From contig JAUILL010000001.1 in the NCBI GenBank assembly GCA_030433335.1, positions 1 to 64,000 on the forward strand: a stretch of DNA of 64,000 bases. Reading direction: 5' to 3'. Of this stretch, positions 8,136-17,612 are shown one piece after another. Origin of the DNA: Alphaproteobacteria bacterium. Its GTDB lineage: Bacteria > Pseudomonadota > Alphaproteobacteria > Rhodobacterales > Rhodobacteraceae. The stretch's first letter is position 1. Every line of letters begins with the position of its first letter. Below the pieces are notes generated by a model. That model was not told where the DNA came from, made no database searches, and worked only from the letters and a program-made list of their open reading frames with translations. Position numbers and translations under genes: made by a program.

Positions 8136-9173
8136 ATGACGACCTTTACCCGCCGTAGCATGATGGCAACCATGGGTGCCGCACTGGCAACCCCCTCGCT
8201 GCTGTCGCGCGCCAACGCTGCCGAAATCACCCTGCGTTTGCACCACTTCCTGCCTGCCGTGGCACCGATGCAGAGCAAGTTCTTTGAACCGTGGGCGGCA
8301 GAGCTGAAAGAAGCGTCGAACGGCGCGATTGACGTGCAGATGTTCCCCTCGATGCAGCTGGGTGGCAAGCCGCCGCAGCTGGCAGACCAGACCCGTCAGG
8401 GCATTTGCGACATCGCATGGACTCTGCCTGTTTACACCCCCGACCGTTTCCCCGTTGCCGAAACCATGGCGCTGCCCTTCATGGTCAAAAACGCCGAGAA
8501 AACCTCGGTTGTCATGCAGACCCTGATGGATGAGTTCGGCGAAGGCGAATATAGCGGCATGAAAACGCTGGCCTTCCACACCCACGACGGCGGCAAGCTG
8601 CACACACGCGGCGGTCCGGTCACCAGCACGGCCGACCTTCAGGGTCTGAAGCTGCGCGCACCGAACCAGGCGACCGGCGAGATGCTGACCGCTCTGGGGG
8701 CCGAGGTTGTGTTCTTCCCTGTGACCGAAATGGTTGTTGGCCTGTCGAACGGCGTGATTGACGGCTGCTGCCTGCCTTACGAGGTTGTGCCTGCCTTCAA
8801 ACTGCAGGAACTGACCAGCACCACGTCGCAGCCTGCAGCGGGTTCGCGCGGTCTGTACTGCAACACCTTCTCTCTGGTGATGAACCAGCGTTCGTACGAC
8901 AAGATGTCGCCCGACGTCCAGAAAGTGATCGACGATCATTCGGGCATGGCGCTGTCCCAGCGCATCGGCAAGCAGTTCGACGAATTCGAAGCGTTTGGCA
9001 AATCGGTCGTCGAAAAGCAGGGCAACACCATCGCGGAAATCCCCGCCGAGACCATCGCGGAATGGCAGGAAAAGGCGATGCCGATCCATGAGGCTTGGGT
9101 GCAGAAGCTCAACGATCGTGGTCTGGACGGCGCCGCCATTCTGGCCCGCGCAAACGAACTGCTGGACGCATAA
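8136..9173 (+). CDS. dctP: TRAP transporter substrate-binding protein (DctP family)
   Basis: A 345-residue periplasmic binding protein. The signal sequence has twin arginines (TRRSMM at 5-10) and ends near RANAA, so Tat or Sec export is likely. The body has DctP hallmarks (RLHHFLPAVAPM, LQGLKLRAPNQ, and the GLSNGVIDGCC segment). The ATG at 8136 is chosen because it gives a complete signal peptide. Together with the two permease genes that follow it, and inside a hydroxycinnamate operon, it probably binds aromatic acids such as ferulate or p-coumarate, as does the TarPQM TRAP system of Rhodopseudomonas palustris. Confidence 0.9.
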   Translation: MTTFTRRSMMATMGAALATPSLLSRANAAEITLRLHHFLPAVAPMQSKFFEPWAAELKEASNGAIDVQMFPSMQLGGKPPQLADQTRQGICDIAWTLPVYTPDRFPVAETMALPFMVKNAEKTSVVMQTLMDEFGEGEYSGMKTLAFHTHDGGKLHTRGGPVTSTADLQGLKLRAPNQATGEMLTALGAEVVFFPVTEMVVGLSNGVIDGCCLPYEVVPAFKLQELTSTTSQPAAGSRGLYCNTFSLVMNQRSYDKMSPDVQKVIDDHSGMALSQRIGKQFDEFEAFGKSVVEKQGNTIAEIPAETIAEWQEKAMPIHEAWVQKLNDRGLDGAAILARANELLDA

Positions 9174-9176
9174 GTC

Positions 9177-9716
9177 ATGGCAGAACGCCTCGAAAACGAG
9201 GACTGGCAAGGGGTCCAAGGCCCCTTGTTCAAGATCCTGCGCCCCATTTGTTGGACTTCGGCCGGTATCGGCGGGTTGGCGATCTTCGGGGCGGCGATTG
9301 TGGTGACCGCGTCGGTTGTCATGCGAAATCTAGGTCTCGGCGGTATTCGCGGGGACTTTGAACTGGTGGAATTGGTCTGCGCGGCCTGTGCGTCTTTGTT
9401 CCTGCCGCTCTGCCAGCTGAACAAGGGCCACGTGATGGTCGACCTTTTCACCGCGTGGATGCCCTTCCGTGCACAGCGCCGGATTGACGGTATCTGGACG
9501 CTGCTCTTTGCGGTGGTCTGGGGCCTGCTGTGCTGGCGTCTGTCCATTGGGCTCGAGGAAATCCACAGCTATGGTGACAAAACCATGCTCCTGCGTGCGC
9601 CGGTTTGGTGGGTCTATATCCCTGCCGTCTTTGGTACCGCGCTGTCGGCGGTTGTGGCCTTGGCCATGAGCCTGCCGATGATCTTCAAATCCATGCGCGG
9701 AATGGAGTCGACCTGA
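9177..9716 (+). CDS. dctQ: TRAP transporter small permease (DctQ family)
   Basis: A 179-residue membrane protein with four predicted helices. FELVELVCAACASLFLPLCQLNKGH resembles the conserved DctQ segment in which a glutamate lies in a helix. It starts 3 bp after dctP and ends in a TGATG overlap with dctM, so it is the small membrane subunit of the same sodium-driven importer. Confidence 0.9.
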   Translation: MAERLENEDWQGVQGPLFKILRPICWTSAGIGGLAIFGAAIVVTASVVMRNLGLGGIRGDFELVELVCAACASLFLPLCQLNKGHVMVDLFTAWMPFRAQRRIDGIWTLLFAVVWGLLCWRLSIGLEEIHSYGDKTMLLRAPVWWVYIPAVFGTALSAVVALAMSLPMIFKSMRGMEST

Positions 9717-11038
9717 TGGACGCGACGGTAATTGCAACAATTATGGTGGTCGTCCTGCTTTTGGCGATCTTCATCCGCATGCCTATCGCGCTGGCGATGG
9801 GGGCTGTGGGCGCTGTGGGGTACTCGGTTTTGGCCAGCCCTTATGCGCTGATGGCGTACTTCAATACAGCGTGGGTCGACAAGTTCATGTCCTATGAACT
9901 GGCGATTGTGCCGCTGTTCATCCTGATGGGCCACTTGGCAACCCGCACCGGCATCTCTGGCGCGATCTTCCAAGCGTCCAACGCATGGATCGGTCACTTC
10001 CGAGGCGGTCTGGCGATGGCTGCTGTGGCAGGCTGTGCGATGTTCGGCTCGATCTCTGGCTCGTCGCTGGCGACGGCCTCGACCATGGCCAAGGTTGCCC
10101 TGCCGGAAATGCGCAAGCATGGCTATTCGGGCGCTCTGTCCTCGGGCTCGCTCGCGGCGGGTGGTACGTTGGGTATTCTGATCCCGCCCTCGGTGGTGCT
10201 GATCATCTATGCTCTGTTGACCGAACAGAACATCGTAAAGCTTTTCCTTGCTGCGACGATCCCCGGTATTCTTGCTGTGATCGGCTTCTTCATCGCGATC
10301 ATGGTCTACGTGCGTCTCTATCCCGAAGAGGGCCCGACCCACGAGAAGGCAGACTTCAAAACCCGCCTGAAATCTCTGGGTGAAATCTGGCACGTGGTCG
10401 CGATCTTTGTGGTGGTGCTTGGTGGTATCTACGGTGGCTTCTTCACTCCGGCCGAGGGCGCGTCTGTCGGCGTGGTCATGACGCTGGCGGTGGGCCTGTT
10501 CAAAGCGGGTCTGACGTTCCGTGAACTGATGGACTGCTTGATCGACACCGCAGGCTCGACCGCGATGATCTTTGCCATCGTGTTCGGTGCGGATATCTTC
10601 AACGTGGCGCTTGCGCTCAGCCAGATGCCTGCCGAAGTCGCTGACTACTTCCGCAATGCGGATATCGCGCCGATGACCGTGATGCTTGGCATGATCGTGT
10701 TCTACCTGATCATGGGCTGCGTCATGGACAGCTTGTCGATGATCCTCTTGACCGTGCCGGTGTTCTTTCCGACCGTGATGGCGCTGGACTTTGGCTTGAT
10801 GCCGGAACAGCAGGCCATGTGGTTCGGGATTATTACACTGGTGGTCGTCGAGATGGGCCTTATCACACCGCCCGTGGGTATGAACCTGTTCGTTATCTCG
10901 GCCATGGCCAAGGATATCCCGACGGGTCAGATCTTCCGCGGTACGACCCCGTTCATCATGGCAGAGTTCTGCCGGATCGCTCTACTGGTCAGCTTCCCGG
11001 CGCTCAGCTATTGGCTGGTCGGTATTGTGGCCGGGTAA
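9716..11038 (+). CDS. dctM: TRAP transporter large permease (DctM family)
   Basis: A 440-residue membrane protein of about twelve helices. It contains the DctM landmarks GSISGSSLATASTMAKVALPEM and GTLGILIPPS and, near the end, GLITPPVGMNLFV. The start at 9716 overlaps the dctQ stop by one base; an open extension to 9605 overlaps dctQ and is not coding. It forms the transport channel of the putative hydroxycinnamate TRAP importer. Confidence 0.92.
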   Translation: MDATVIATIMVVVLLLAIFIRMPIALAMGAVGAVGYSVLASPYALMAYFNTAWVDKFMSYELAIVPLFILMGHLATRTGISGAIFQASNAWIGHFRGGLAMAAVAGCAMFGSISGSSLATASTMAKVALPEMRKHGYSGALSSGSLAAGGTLGILIPPSVVLIIYALLTEQNIVKLFLAATIPGILAVIGFFIAIMVYVRLYPEEGPTHEKADFKTRLKSLGEIWHVVAIFVVVLGGIYGGFFTPAEGASVGVVMTLAVGLFKAGLTFRELMDCLIDTAGSTAMIFAIVFGADIFNVALALSQMPAEVADYFRNADIAPMTVMLGMIVFYLIMGCVMDSLSMILLTVPVFFPTVMALDFGLMPEQQAMWFGIITLVVVEMGLITPPVGMNLFVISAMAKDIPTGQIFRGTTPFIMAEFCRIALLVSFPALSYWLVGIVAG

Positions 11039-11049
11039 TTAGGAGAAGG

Positions 11050-11532
11050 ATGATGGCGAAAGTGGCACGGAAACAGACTGCAACGACGGCACCCGCTCCG
11101 AATGACGAAGTTCTGCGTCAGTTCTACGGCTACAGCATGAAGCAAAGCTACCTGCTGATCCGCGATGATATGATCCAGACGATCGAACCTTTGGGGCTGC
11201 GCGTTGCAACGTTCTCGGCGCTCGCCATCATCAACGCTCATCCGGACATTACCCAGACCCAATTGGCGCAGGCCCTGCGCATTGAGCGGTCCGGAGTGGT
11301 GGTTCTGGTGGACGAATTGGAAAATGCCGACCTGATCGGGCGCAACCGCGTGCCCGGGGACCGGCGGTCCTATGCTTTGCGGGCCACGCTCGCGGGGCAG
11401 AAGCTTTGGAAAAAGGCGGTCGCCGCTGTGCATGCGCACGAACAGGCGATGCTCTCGGCTTTGACCGAGGACGAACAAAAGACATTGAAAGATCTGCTGC
11501 GGCGCATTGGTGCTGCTGAACAATCCGACTAA
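11050..11532 (+). CDS. MarR-family regulator (CouR/FerR-like by context)
   Basis: A 160-residue winged-helix protein with the MarR layout: DITQTQLAQALRIERSGVVVLVDELENADLI is helix-turn-helix, followed by the wing RVPGDRRSYALRAT. AGGAGAAGG directly precedes the ATG at 11050. It sits between the TRAP genes and the CoA ligase. In characterised systems (CouR, FerR) such MarR repressors bind the hydroxycinnamoyl-CoA made by the ligase and lose DNA affinity. By analogy it probably represses its own operon through the palindrome at 6433-6457. Confidence 0.85.
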   Translation: MMAKVARKQTATTAPAPNDEVLRQFYGYSMKQSYLLIRDDMIQTIEPLGLRVATFSALAIINAHPDITQTQLAQALRIERSGVVVLVDELENADLIGRNRVPGDRRSYALRATLAGQKLWKKAVAAVHAHEQAMLSALTEDEQKTLKDLLRRIGAAEQSD

Positions 11533-11558
11533 GGGCGGGAGGGCCCAGAGGGGGAACT

Positions 11559-13373
11559 ATGAAAAATGAGATCACGGGGCTGACCATGGTCCCGCACTCT
11601 GTCCGGCTCGACCGTCGCGACAGCACTCTCGAAATGCGCTCGAATGTTGCCTGCGATCCGATCGTTGAACACACCGGTGTCTGGATTGAAAAGTGGGCCG
11701 CCGAGACTCCCGATCAGGTGTATATCGCCGAGCGGGCAGGGGACGGCTGGCGCGAGATCAGCTATGCCGCGCTGCTGGATCAGGTCAAAGCGATTGCGTC
11801 TTCGCTGGCCGCGCGCGGTCTGGGCCAAGAGACCCCGATCGTGATCATGTCTGGCAACGGTGTCGATCACGCGCGGCTGTCCTTGGGCGCACAGTGGGCC
11901 GGCGTTCCGACCGTGCCGCTGGCCGAGCAGTATTCGCTGATCCCCGAGGCCCACGCCCGTTTGGTCTATGTCCTGAACAAGGTCAAACCGGCGATGGCGT
12001 TCGTCGATGACGCGGGCCGCTACGCCGAGGCGCTGAAGCGTCCCGAACTGGCAGACGTGGAAATTGTGGCCTCGGCGACCGAAGGCGCCCCTGTCGCCGT
12101 GACCCCCTTTGCCGATCTGCTGGCGGGTGATGCCAGCGTCGATCTGGACGCGGTGCACGCAACCGTCGGCCCTGATACGCTGGCGAAAATCCTGTTCACT
12201 TCGGGTTCGTCCTCGGACCCCAAGGGCGTTCTGACCACCCAGCGCATGATGTGCGCGAACCAGGCGCAGATGGCCTCGGTCATGCCCTTCCTCAAGGAAA
12301 AGGCCCCCAGCATCACCGACTGGCTGCCTTGGAACCACGTGTTTGGCGGCTCGCACAACGCGTATATGATGCTGGCGAACGGCGGCAGCCTCTATGTGGA
12401 CAACGGCAAGCCCACCAAGTCGGGCTTCAAGCACACCGTCCAGAACATCATCGACAAGCCCGGCACGCTGTCCTTCAACGTGCCCGTTGGATTTGCGATG
12501 CTGGTCCACGAAATGGAAACCAATCTGGAGCTGCGCCAAGCGTATTTCCGCGATCTGGACCTGATTTTCTATGCCGGCGCCTCGCTGCCCCAAGACGTCT
12601 GGACCCGCCTCGAAGAGATGGCGATGGAAGTCCGTGGCCGCCTGCCGCTGATGATTTCCAGCTGGGGAATGACCGAAACCGCCCCCGCAACGATCATGGT
12701 GCACGAACCCATTGGCCGCTCTGGCGTGATCGGTGTGCCGCTGCCCGAAACTGTTGTGAAACTGCTGCCCGACAACGAGATGCGCTGTGAAATCCGCGTC
12801 AAAGGCCCGAACGTCATGACTGGCTACTGGGGCGATGAGAAGAAGTCCGCCGAAGCCTTTGACGAAGAAGGCTTCCTGATCACCGGCGACGCTGTGCGCT
12901 TTGTGAACAACGATGATGCTGAGCGGGGCCTGACCTTTGACGGCCGCGTGTCCGAGGATTTCAAACTGCTGACCGGCACTTGGGTTCAGGCAGGCAAACT
13001 GCGTCTTGAGGCGCTGGAAGGTCTGCGCGGTCTGGTGCAGGACGTTGTGATCTGCGGCCATGACCGTGACCAGATCGGTCTGTTCATCTTCCCGCGTCCC
13101 GACCATGTTCATGGCGACAACACCTCCGAAGGAGCGGTCATCGACCCGATCCTTCAGGCGGAACTCGAAGAGCGCCTGCGCGACATGGCCCACAACGCCA
13201 CCGGCTCGGCAAAGCGGATCAGCCGTGCCATTATCCTGTCCGAACCGCCTTCGGTCAAAGACCACGAGATTACGGACAAGGGCAGCCTGAACGTCCGCAA
13301 AATCATTACCCGCCGCGCCGACCTGCTCGAGCGGCTCTACGATAACGAAGACCCGGCGCTGATCCGGGTGTGA
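11559..13373 (+). CDS. Acyl-CoA synthetase, feruloyl-CoA synthase type
   Basis: A 604-residue adenylate-forming ligase. The phosphate-binding loop TSGSSSDPKG is at 214-223, the A5 segment reads SSWGMTETAP, and GYWGDEKKSAEAF with LITGDAV follow. The C-terminal catalytic lysine region is atypically written (SEDFKLLTGTWVQAGKLR), a feature of the feruloyl-CoA synthase branch. It would activate ferulate, p-coumarate or caffeate with ATP and CoA on entry to the cytoplasm. Placement next to a MarR gene, a CouO-like hydrolase and a feruloyl esterase supports hydroxycinnamate rather than fatty acid as substrate. Confidence 0.87.
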   Translation: MKNEITGLTMVPHSVRLDRRDSTLEMRSNVACDPIVEHTGVWIEKWAAETPDQVYIAERAGDGWREISYAALLDQVKAIASSLAARGLGQETPIVIMSGNGVDHARLSLGAQWAGVPTVPLAEQYSLIPEAHARLVYVLNKVKPAMAFVDDAGRYAEALKRPELADVEIVASATEGAPVAVTPFADLLAGDASVDLDAVHATVGPDTLAKILFTSGSSSDPKGVLTTQRMMCANQAQMASVMPFLKEKAPSITDWLPWNHVFGGSHNAYMMLANGGSLYVDNGKPTKSGFKHTVQNIIDKPGTLSFNVPVGFAMLVHEMETNLELRQAYFRDLDLIFYAGASLPQDVWTRLEEMAMEVRGRLPLMISSWGMTETAPATIMVHEPIGRSGVIGVPLPETVVKLLPDNEMRCEIRVKGPNVMTGYWGDEKKSAEAFDEEGFLITGDAVRFVNNDDAERGLTFDGRVSEDFKLLTGTWVQAGKLRLEALEGLRGLVQDVVICGHDRDQIGLFIFPRPDHVHGDNTSEGAVIDPILQAELEERLRDMAHNATGSAKRISRAIILSEPPSVKDHEITDKGSLNVRKIITRRADLLERLYDNEDPALIRV

Positions 13374-13382
13374 GGTGACACA

Positions 13383-14255
13383 ATGGTAGATTTCTCCAAA
13401 GTTCGCGCGATCGATTTCCACACCCACGCCGAGGAAAGCTGCGGCTGTCACGCCGATGACGGTTACGATGATCTGCAAAGCGCCATGGCCAAATACTTTG
13501 GCGCCCCGTGGAGCCATCCGCCGACCATCCCCGAAACCGCGGCCCACTACCGCGAGAAGAACATCGCAGCGGTGATCTTCCCCGTGGATGCTGAGCGCGA
13601 GACCGGCTACCGCCGCTACAGCAACTACGAGGTCGCCGAGGCCTGCGCCAAGGAAGACGACATCCTCATCCCGTTTGCCAGCATCGACCCCCACAAGGGC
13701 AAACTGGGGGCCCGCGAGGCCCGCGATCTGGTGGCGAACTACGGGGTTCAGGGCTTCAAATTCCACCCGACCATGCAGGGGTTCTATCCCAACGATCGCA
13801 TGGCCTATGACCTGTATGAGGCGATCGCCGAAACCGGCAAGCCCGCCCTGTTCCATACCGGCCAGACCGGCGTTGGCAGCGGCATGAAGGGCGGCAACGG
13901 GATGCGGCTGAAGTATTCCAACCCGATGTATATCGACGATCTGGCGGTTGATTTCCCCGATATGCCGATCATTCTGGCGCACCCGTCCTTCCCTTGGCAG
14001 GAAGAGGCGTTGTCTGTCGCGACCCACAAGCCCAACGTCTATATCGACCTGTCGGGCTGGTCGCCGAAGTACTTCCCCGAGATCCTGATCCGCTATTCGA
14101 ACACGCTTCTGAAGAAGAAGATGCTGTTCGGGTCGGATTGGCCGATGATCGCGCCCGAGAAGTGGCTGGATGCCTTCGACAAGCAGAACTTCAAGGACGA
14201 GGTTCGTCCGCTGATTCTGAAAGAAAACGCGATGCGCCTGCTCGGCGTGTCCTGA
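13383..14255 (+). CDS. Amidohydrolase-family metal hydrolase (CouO-like)
   Basis: A 290-residue amidohydrolase_2 protein. H13 and H15 (DFHTH) are metal ligands, with later ligand regions GFKFHP, LFHTG, LAHPSFPW and the aspartate in GSDWP. In Rhodococcus p-hydroxycinnamate catabolism, the amidohydrolase CouO hydrolyses the aryl-beta-ketoacyl-CoA, replacing a thiolase. The same role fits here, since the operon has a ligase, hydratase and dehydrogenase but no thiolase. It starts 9 bp after the ligase gene. The substrate is inferred from context; the fold assignment is firm. Confidence 0.8.
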   Translation: MVDFSKVRAIDFHTHAEESCGCHADDGYDDLQSAMAKYFGAPWSHPPTIPETAAHYREKNIAAVIFPVDAERETGYRRYSNYEVAEACAKEDDILIPFASIDPHKGKLGAREARDLVANYGVQGFKFHPTMQGFYPNDRMAYDLYEAIAETGKPALFHTGQTGVGSGMKGGNGMRLKYSNPMYIDDLAVDFPDMPIILAHPSFPWQEEALSVATHKPNVYIDLSGWSPKYFPEILIRYSNTLLKKKMLFGSDWPMIAPEKWLDAFDKQNFKDEVRPLILKENAMRLLGVS

Positions 14256-14343
14256 CGAAATTCCCAGATAGGGGATGCGTGCCTGACCGCAGCGGGGAAG
14301 AGGAGCCCTGCTGCGAACAGGAGTTTATTGGAGGAAGCGCGAT

Positions 14344-15993
14344 ATGAAGAGAATGATACTGGGTCTGACCACATCTCTGGTCTCGACCGGGGCAATTGCC
14401 GCCCCGATGGCCTGCGACGGCCTAACCGCCGAGGCCTTGGGCCTGAGCGGCGTGCGCCTGACCGAGGTGGCCGCTGTCCCTGCGGGCGAGGAAAGCCCCG
14501 TCAACGCCTGCCGTGTGCGCGGCGTGATGGCGGAGCGCACCGGCATGGATGGCAAGCCCTATGCGCTGTCGTTCGAGCTCAACCTGCCCGAGGACTGGAA
14601 CGGCGATTACGTGCACCAATTCAACGGCGGCAACGATGGTGAGGTCAAACCCGCCACCGGAGGTCTGAAGTCCGGCACGGGCAGCGACACGCCCTTGGCG
14701 CGCGGCTATGCGGTGGTGTCCTCGGATGCGGGCCATGATGGCAAAGCGAACCCCGACAAAGGCTTGGCTGGCGGCGCAAATTTCGGCTTCGATTTCGAGG
14801 CGCGCCAGATGTACGGCTACAAGGCCGTGGCAACGCTGGACCCCGTGGCACGTAAGGCGGTGCAGGCGTTCTATGGCGCGGATATCGACCATGCTTACGG
14901 CGTGGGGTGCTCGAACGGTGGCCGTCACGCGATGGTCGCGGCCTCTCGGATGCCCGAGGCGTTCGACGGGTTGCTGATTGGTGCGCCGGGCTTCAACCTG
15001 CCCAAAGCCGCGCTGCAACACGCCCATGATGTGCAGAACTTTATGTCTATCAATGGCGCGCTAAAAACCGCGTTCACGCCCGACGATCTAAAGCTGGTCG
15101 GCAACGGCGTCCGTGCCGCGTGTGATGCGCTGGATGGGCTGGAGGACGGTCTGGTCCAGAACACCGCCGCTTGTCAGGATGCCTTCGACGTGACCACCCT
15201 GCAATGCGCCGAAGGCCAGAACAGCGCGTGTCTGACCGAAGCCCAAGTCACCGTCCTGCAAAACATCCACGCGGGCCCAAAGGGGGCGAATGGCGAACAG
15301 CTTTACTCCGATTGGGCTTGGGACACGGGGATCGAGGGCGGCAACTGGCGCTTCTGGAAACTGGAAAGCCCGATCCCGCCGTGGGGTCACCGTCCGATCA
15401 TCGGCGTGATGGGCTCTGCCTCGCTGGCGCAGATTTTCACCACACCCCCGACCGATGTCGAAGGCTCGCCCGAGGCGCTGGAGCAGTTCCTGATGGACTT
15501 TGACCTGCAGGCGCGGGCAGGGGACATCTATGCCACAACCGACCAGTTCCCCGAAAGCGCGATGGAGGTCATGACACCTCCGGGTTCGGACAACCCCGAA
15601 CTGGCGCAGTTCCGCGATGCGGGCGGCAAGATGCTGGTGTTCCACGGGGTCAGCGATGCGGTCTTCTCGGTCAATGACACCGCCAACTGGTACGGCAAAC
15701 TGGACGCGAACAACGGTGGCAAGGCGGCGGACTTCGCCCGTTTCTACCCCGTTCCGGCCATGAGCCACTGCTCGGGCGGCCCCGCCACCGAGGATTTCGA
15801 TCTGTTCACCGCGCTGGTGGATTGGGTTGAAACCGGCACCGCCCCCGAGGCCATCCCCGCCAATGCCCGCGAAGGCAACGAGGAACTTCCCGAAAGCCTG
15901 AAAGGCAACGAAACCGTCCTGTGCCCCGCGCCGCAAACCGCCCACTATACCGGAACCGACCCCAAGTCGGCCTCCAGCTTTACCTGTCAGTAA
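14344..15993 (+). CDS. Secreted tannase/feruloyl esterase family protein
   Basis: A 549-residue esterase with a cleavable signal peptide (residues 1-20, ending IAA). The family CS-D-HC motif is complete: C189-S190 in GCSNGG, D439 in VSDAV and H476-C477 in MSHCSG. The serine is the nucleophile and the two cysteines form the conserved disulfide that brings the triad together. A calcium-binding lid region is expected between about 220 and 380. It would release ferulate or p-coumarate from esterified plant or algal material in the periplasm, or outside, for uptake by the TRAP system of the same operon. Chlorogenate-like small esters are also possible substrates. Confidence 0.87.
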   Translation: MKRMILGLTTSLVSTGAIAAPMACDGLTAEALGLSGVRLTEVAAVPAGEESPVNACRVRGVMAERTGMDGKPYALSFELNLPEDWNGDYVHQFNGGNDGEVKPATGGLKSGTGSDTPLARGYAVVSSDAGHDGKANPDKGLAGGANFGFDFEARQMYGYKAVATLDPVARKAVQAFYGADIDHAYGVGCSNGGRHAMVAASRMPEAFDGLLIGAPGFNLPKAALQHAHDVQNFMSINGALKTAFTPDDLKLVGNGVRAACDALDGLEDGLVQNTAACQDAFDVTTLQCAEGQNSACLTEAQVTVLQNIHAGPKGANGEQLYSDWAWDTGIEGGNWRFWKLESPIPPWGHRPIIGVMGSASLAQIFTTPPTDVEGSPEALEQFLMDFDLQARAGDIYATTDQFPESAMEVMTPPGSDNPELAQFRDAGGKMLVFHGVSDAVFSVNDTANWYGKLDANNGGKAADFARFYPVPAMSHCSGGPATEDFDLFTALVDWVETGTAPEAIPANAREGNEELPESLKGNETVLCPAPQTAHYTGTDPKSASSFTCQ

Positions 15994-16008
15994 TCAGGAG
16001 CAAGATTG

Positions 16009-17556
16009 ATGATCCCCTTTGCCGCCCCCGTTGACGATATCCTGTTCAGCCTGCGCCACGTCGCCGATGTGGCCCGTCTGCCCGACTGGGATGACGAACT
16101 GGCCGAGGGGATCATCACCCATTTTGCAAGCTTCGCCGAGGGAGTGATTGCCCCCTTGGATGAACCGGGCGATGCCCAAGGCTGCCGTTTGGAGAATGGC
16201 CGCGTACGGATGCCCGACGGCTTTGGCGATGCGTTCACCCAACTGGCCGAAGGTGGCTGGCAGGGCCTGACCGCCCCCGAGGAATTCGGCGGGATGCAAG
16301 CCGACCACGTCACGGCCGCCTGTGTGTCCGAGATCTTCAGCGGCGCGAACCATTCCATGCAGATGGTCTGCAATCTGGTGCCCGGCGCTGTGTCTACCCT
16401 GATGCGCTTTGGCACCGAGGAACAGAAAGCCGCCTACATCCCCCCTCTGGCCGAGGGGCGCTGGCTGGCCACCATGTGTCTGACCGAACCGGGCGCGGGC
16501 AGTGACCTGAGCCGCGTTCGCACCAAAGCCGTTCAGGAAGACGGCCAATGGAAAATCACCGGCGAAAAGATCTTTATCTCCGGCGGTGATCAGGACATGA
16601 GCGAAGGTATCTTCCATCTGGTGCTGGCCCGTAGCGGCGCTATGGAGGACGGCGTCAAAGGGCTGTCTCTGTTCCTGTGCCTGTCCGAAAATGACGGCAT
16701 TCGGAACGACATCACCGTCACGCGGATCGAGGAAAAGCTGGGGCTGCACGCCTCGCCGACCTGTCAGATGGCGTTTGATGGGGCACGGGCGGAACTTATC
16801 GGGGCCGAGGGGCAGGGCCTCATGGCGATGTTCACCATGATGAACCACGCGCGGATTGACGTGTCCCTTCAGGGGGTGGCCCATGCCAGCCGTGCCTATC
16901 AGGTGGCCTCGGCCTATGCCGCGGAGCGCACCCAAGGGCGCAAACCCGATGGCAGCCCCGCCGTTCTGTCCGACCACGCCGATGTGCGCCGGATGCTGGA
17001 CGAACAGCGCGCCTTGGCGGTTGGGGCGCGGGCGATGACCCACATCACGATGGTCGAGATGGACCTCGGGCAACGCCCTGCCTTGGTCGATTTCCTGACC
17101 CCCGTGTGCAAAGTCTTCTGCACCGAAGCAGGCATTCGCAGTGCCGATCTGGCGATGCAGGTGCTGGGTGGCTATGGTTACCTGACCGAATACCGTGTGT
17201 CCCAGACGTGGCGCGATGCCCGTATCACCTCAATTTACGAGGGGGCGAACGGCATCCACGACCTGACGATCGCGACCCGCGGGCTCAAGATGCCCGGCGC
17301 GGCGGACGGGTTCGACGATCTTATCGGAGAGCTGACGGATGATGCTGGCGTGATGGCACTCCGGGATAGGTGGCGGACCATGCGCGCAAAAGTCGCCGCG
17401 AGCGCAACGCCAGCCGAGATGGCCTATGATTTTGGCCGTTTGACCGGGGAACTGTATTTCCGCGCGGTGTGGGCAAAGATTGCTAGCGTCGGTGATGAAG
17501 ACATGCAGCGTCTGAATGCGCGGGTGCAGCGCCGACCTTTGCCGGTAATTGTCTAA
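16009..17556 (+). CDS. Acyl-CoA dehydrogenase
   Basis: A 515-residue flavoprotein. The FAD/substrate segment CLTEPGAGSDLSRVRTKA, the GYGYLTEY segment and the catalytic-base region SIYEGANGIHDL are all present. It is longer than standard acyl-CoA dehydrogenases (about 380-400) because of a C-terminal extension. I start at the ATG 16009, preceded by AGGAG at 15996-16000, rather than the TTG one codon earlier. As last gene of the operon, it could feed saturated side chains (dihydroferulate, phloretate) into the pathway by making the hydroxycinnamoyl-CoA. Substrate is inferred from context. Confidence 0.85.
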   Translation: MIPFAAPVDDILFSLRHVADVARLPDWDDELAEGIITHFASFAEGVIAPLDEPGDAQGCRLENGRVRMPDGFGDAFTQLAEGGWQGLTAPEEFGGMQADHVTAACVSEIFSGANHSMQMVCNLVPGAVSTLMRFGTEEQKAAYIPPLAEGRWLATMCLTEPGAGSDLSRVRTKAVQEDGQWKITGEKIFISGGDQDMSEGIFHLVLARSGAMEDGVKGLSLFLCLSENDGIRNDITVTRIEEKLGLHASPTCQMAFDGARAELIGAEGQGLMAMFTMMNHARIDVSLQGVAHASRAYQVASAYAAERTQGRKPDGSPAVLSDHADVRRMLDEQRALAVGARAMTHITMVEMDLGQRPALVDFLTPVCKVFCTEAGIRSADLAMQVLGGYGYLTEYRVSQTWRDARITSIYEGANGIHDLTIATRGLKMPGAADGFDDLIGELTDDAGVMALRDRWRTMRAKVAASATPAEMAYDFGRLTGELYFRAVWAKIASVGDEDMQRLNARVQRRPLPVIV

Positions 17557-17560
17557 CAAA

Positions 17561-17594
17561 AAAGGCGGTTCCCTTCGCCGAGGGAACCGCCTTT
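17561..17594. terminator. Strong bidirectional intrinsic terminator
   Basis: Perfect 14-bp arms: AAAGGCGGTTCCCT at 17561-17574 and AGGGAACCGCCTTT at 17581-17594, with a 6-base loop. The run of A before and T after lets it act for the hydroxycinnamate operon (plus strand) and for the receiver gene arriving from the right (minus strand). Confidence 0.9.
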
Positions 17595-17612
17595 GAATTC
17601 AATGTAGAGAAT

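Noticed and set aside
6473..8368. 631-codon minus-strand frame opposite the SDR and hydratase genes
   Set aside because: Antisense shadow spanning two recognised genes and the start of a third; no conserved domain seen.
11529..14027. Open frame of over 800 codons on the minus strand opposite the CoA ligase and amidohydrolase genes
   Set aside because: It mirrors two well-conserved plus-strand enzymes, has no ribosome site and reads as low-complexity His/Gln/Arg/Val-rich translation, typical of antisense frames in high-GC DNA.
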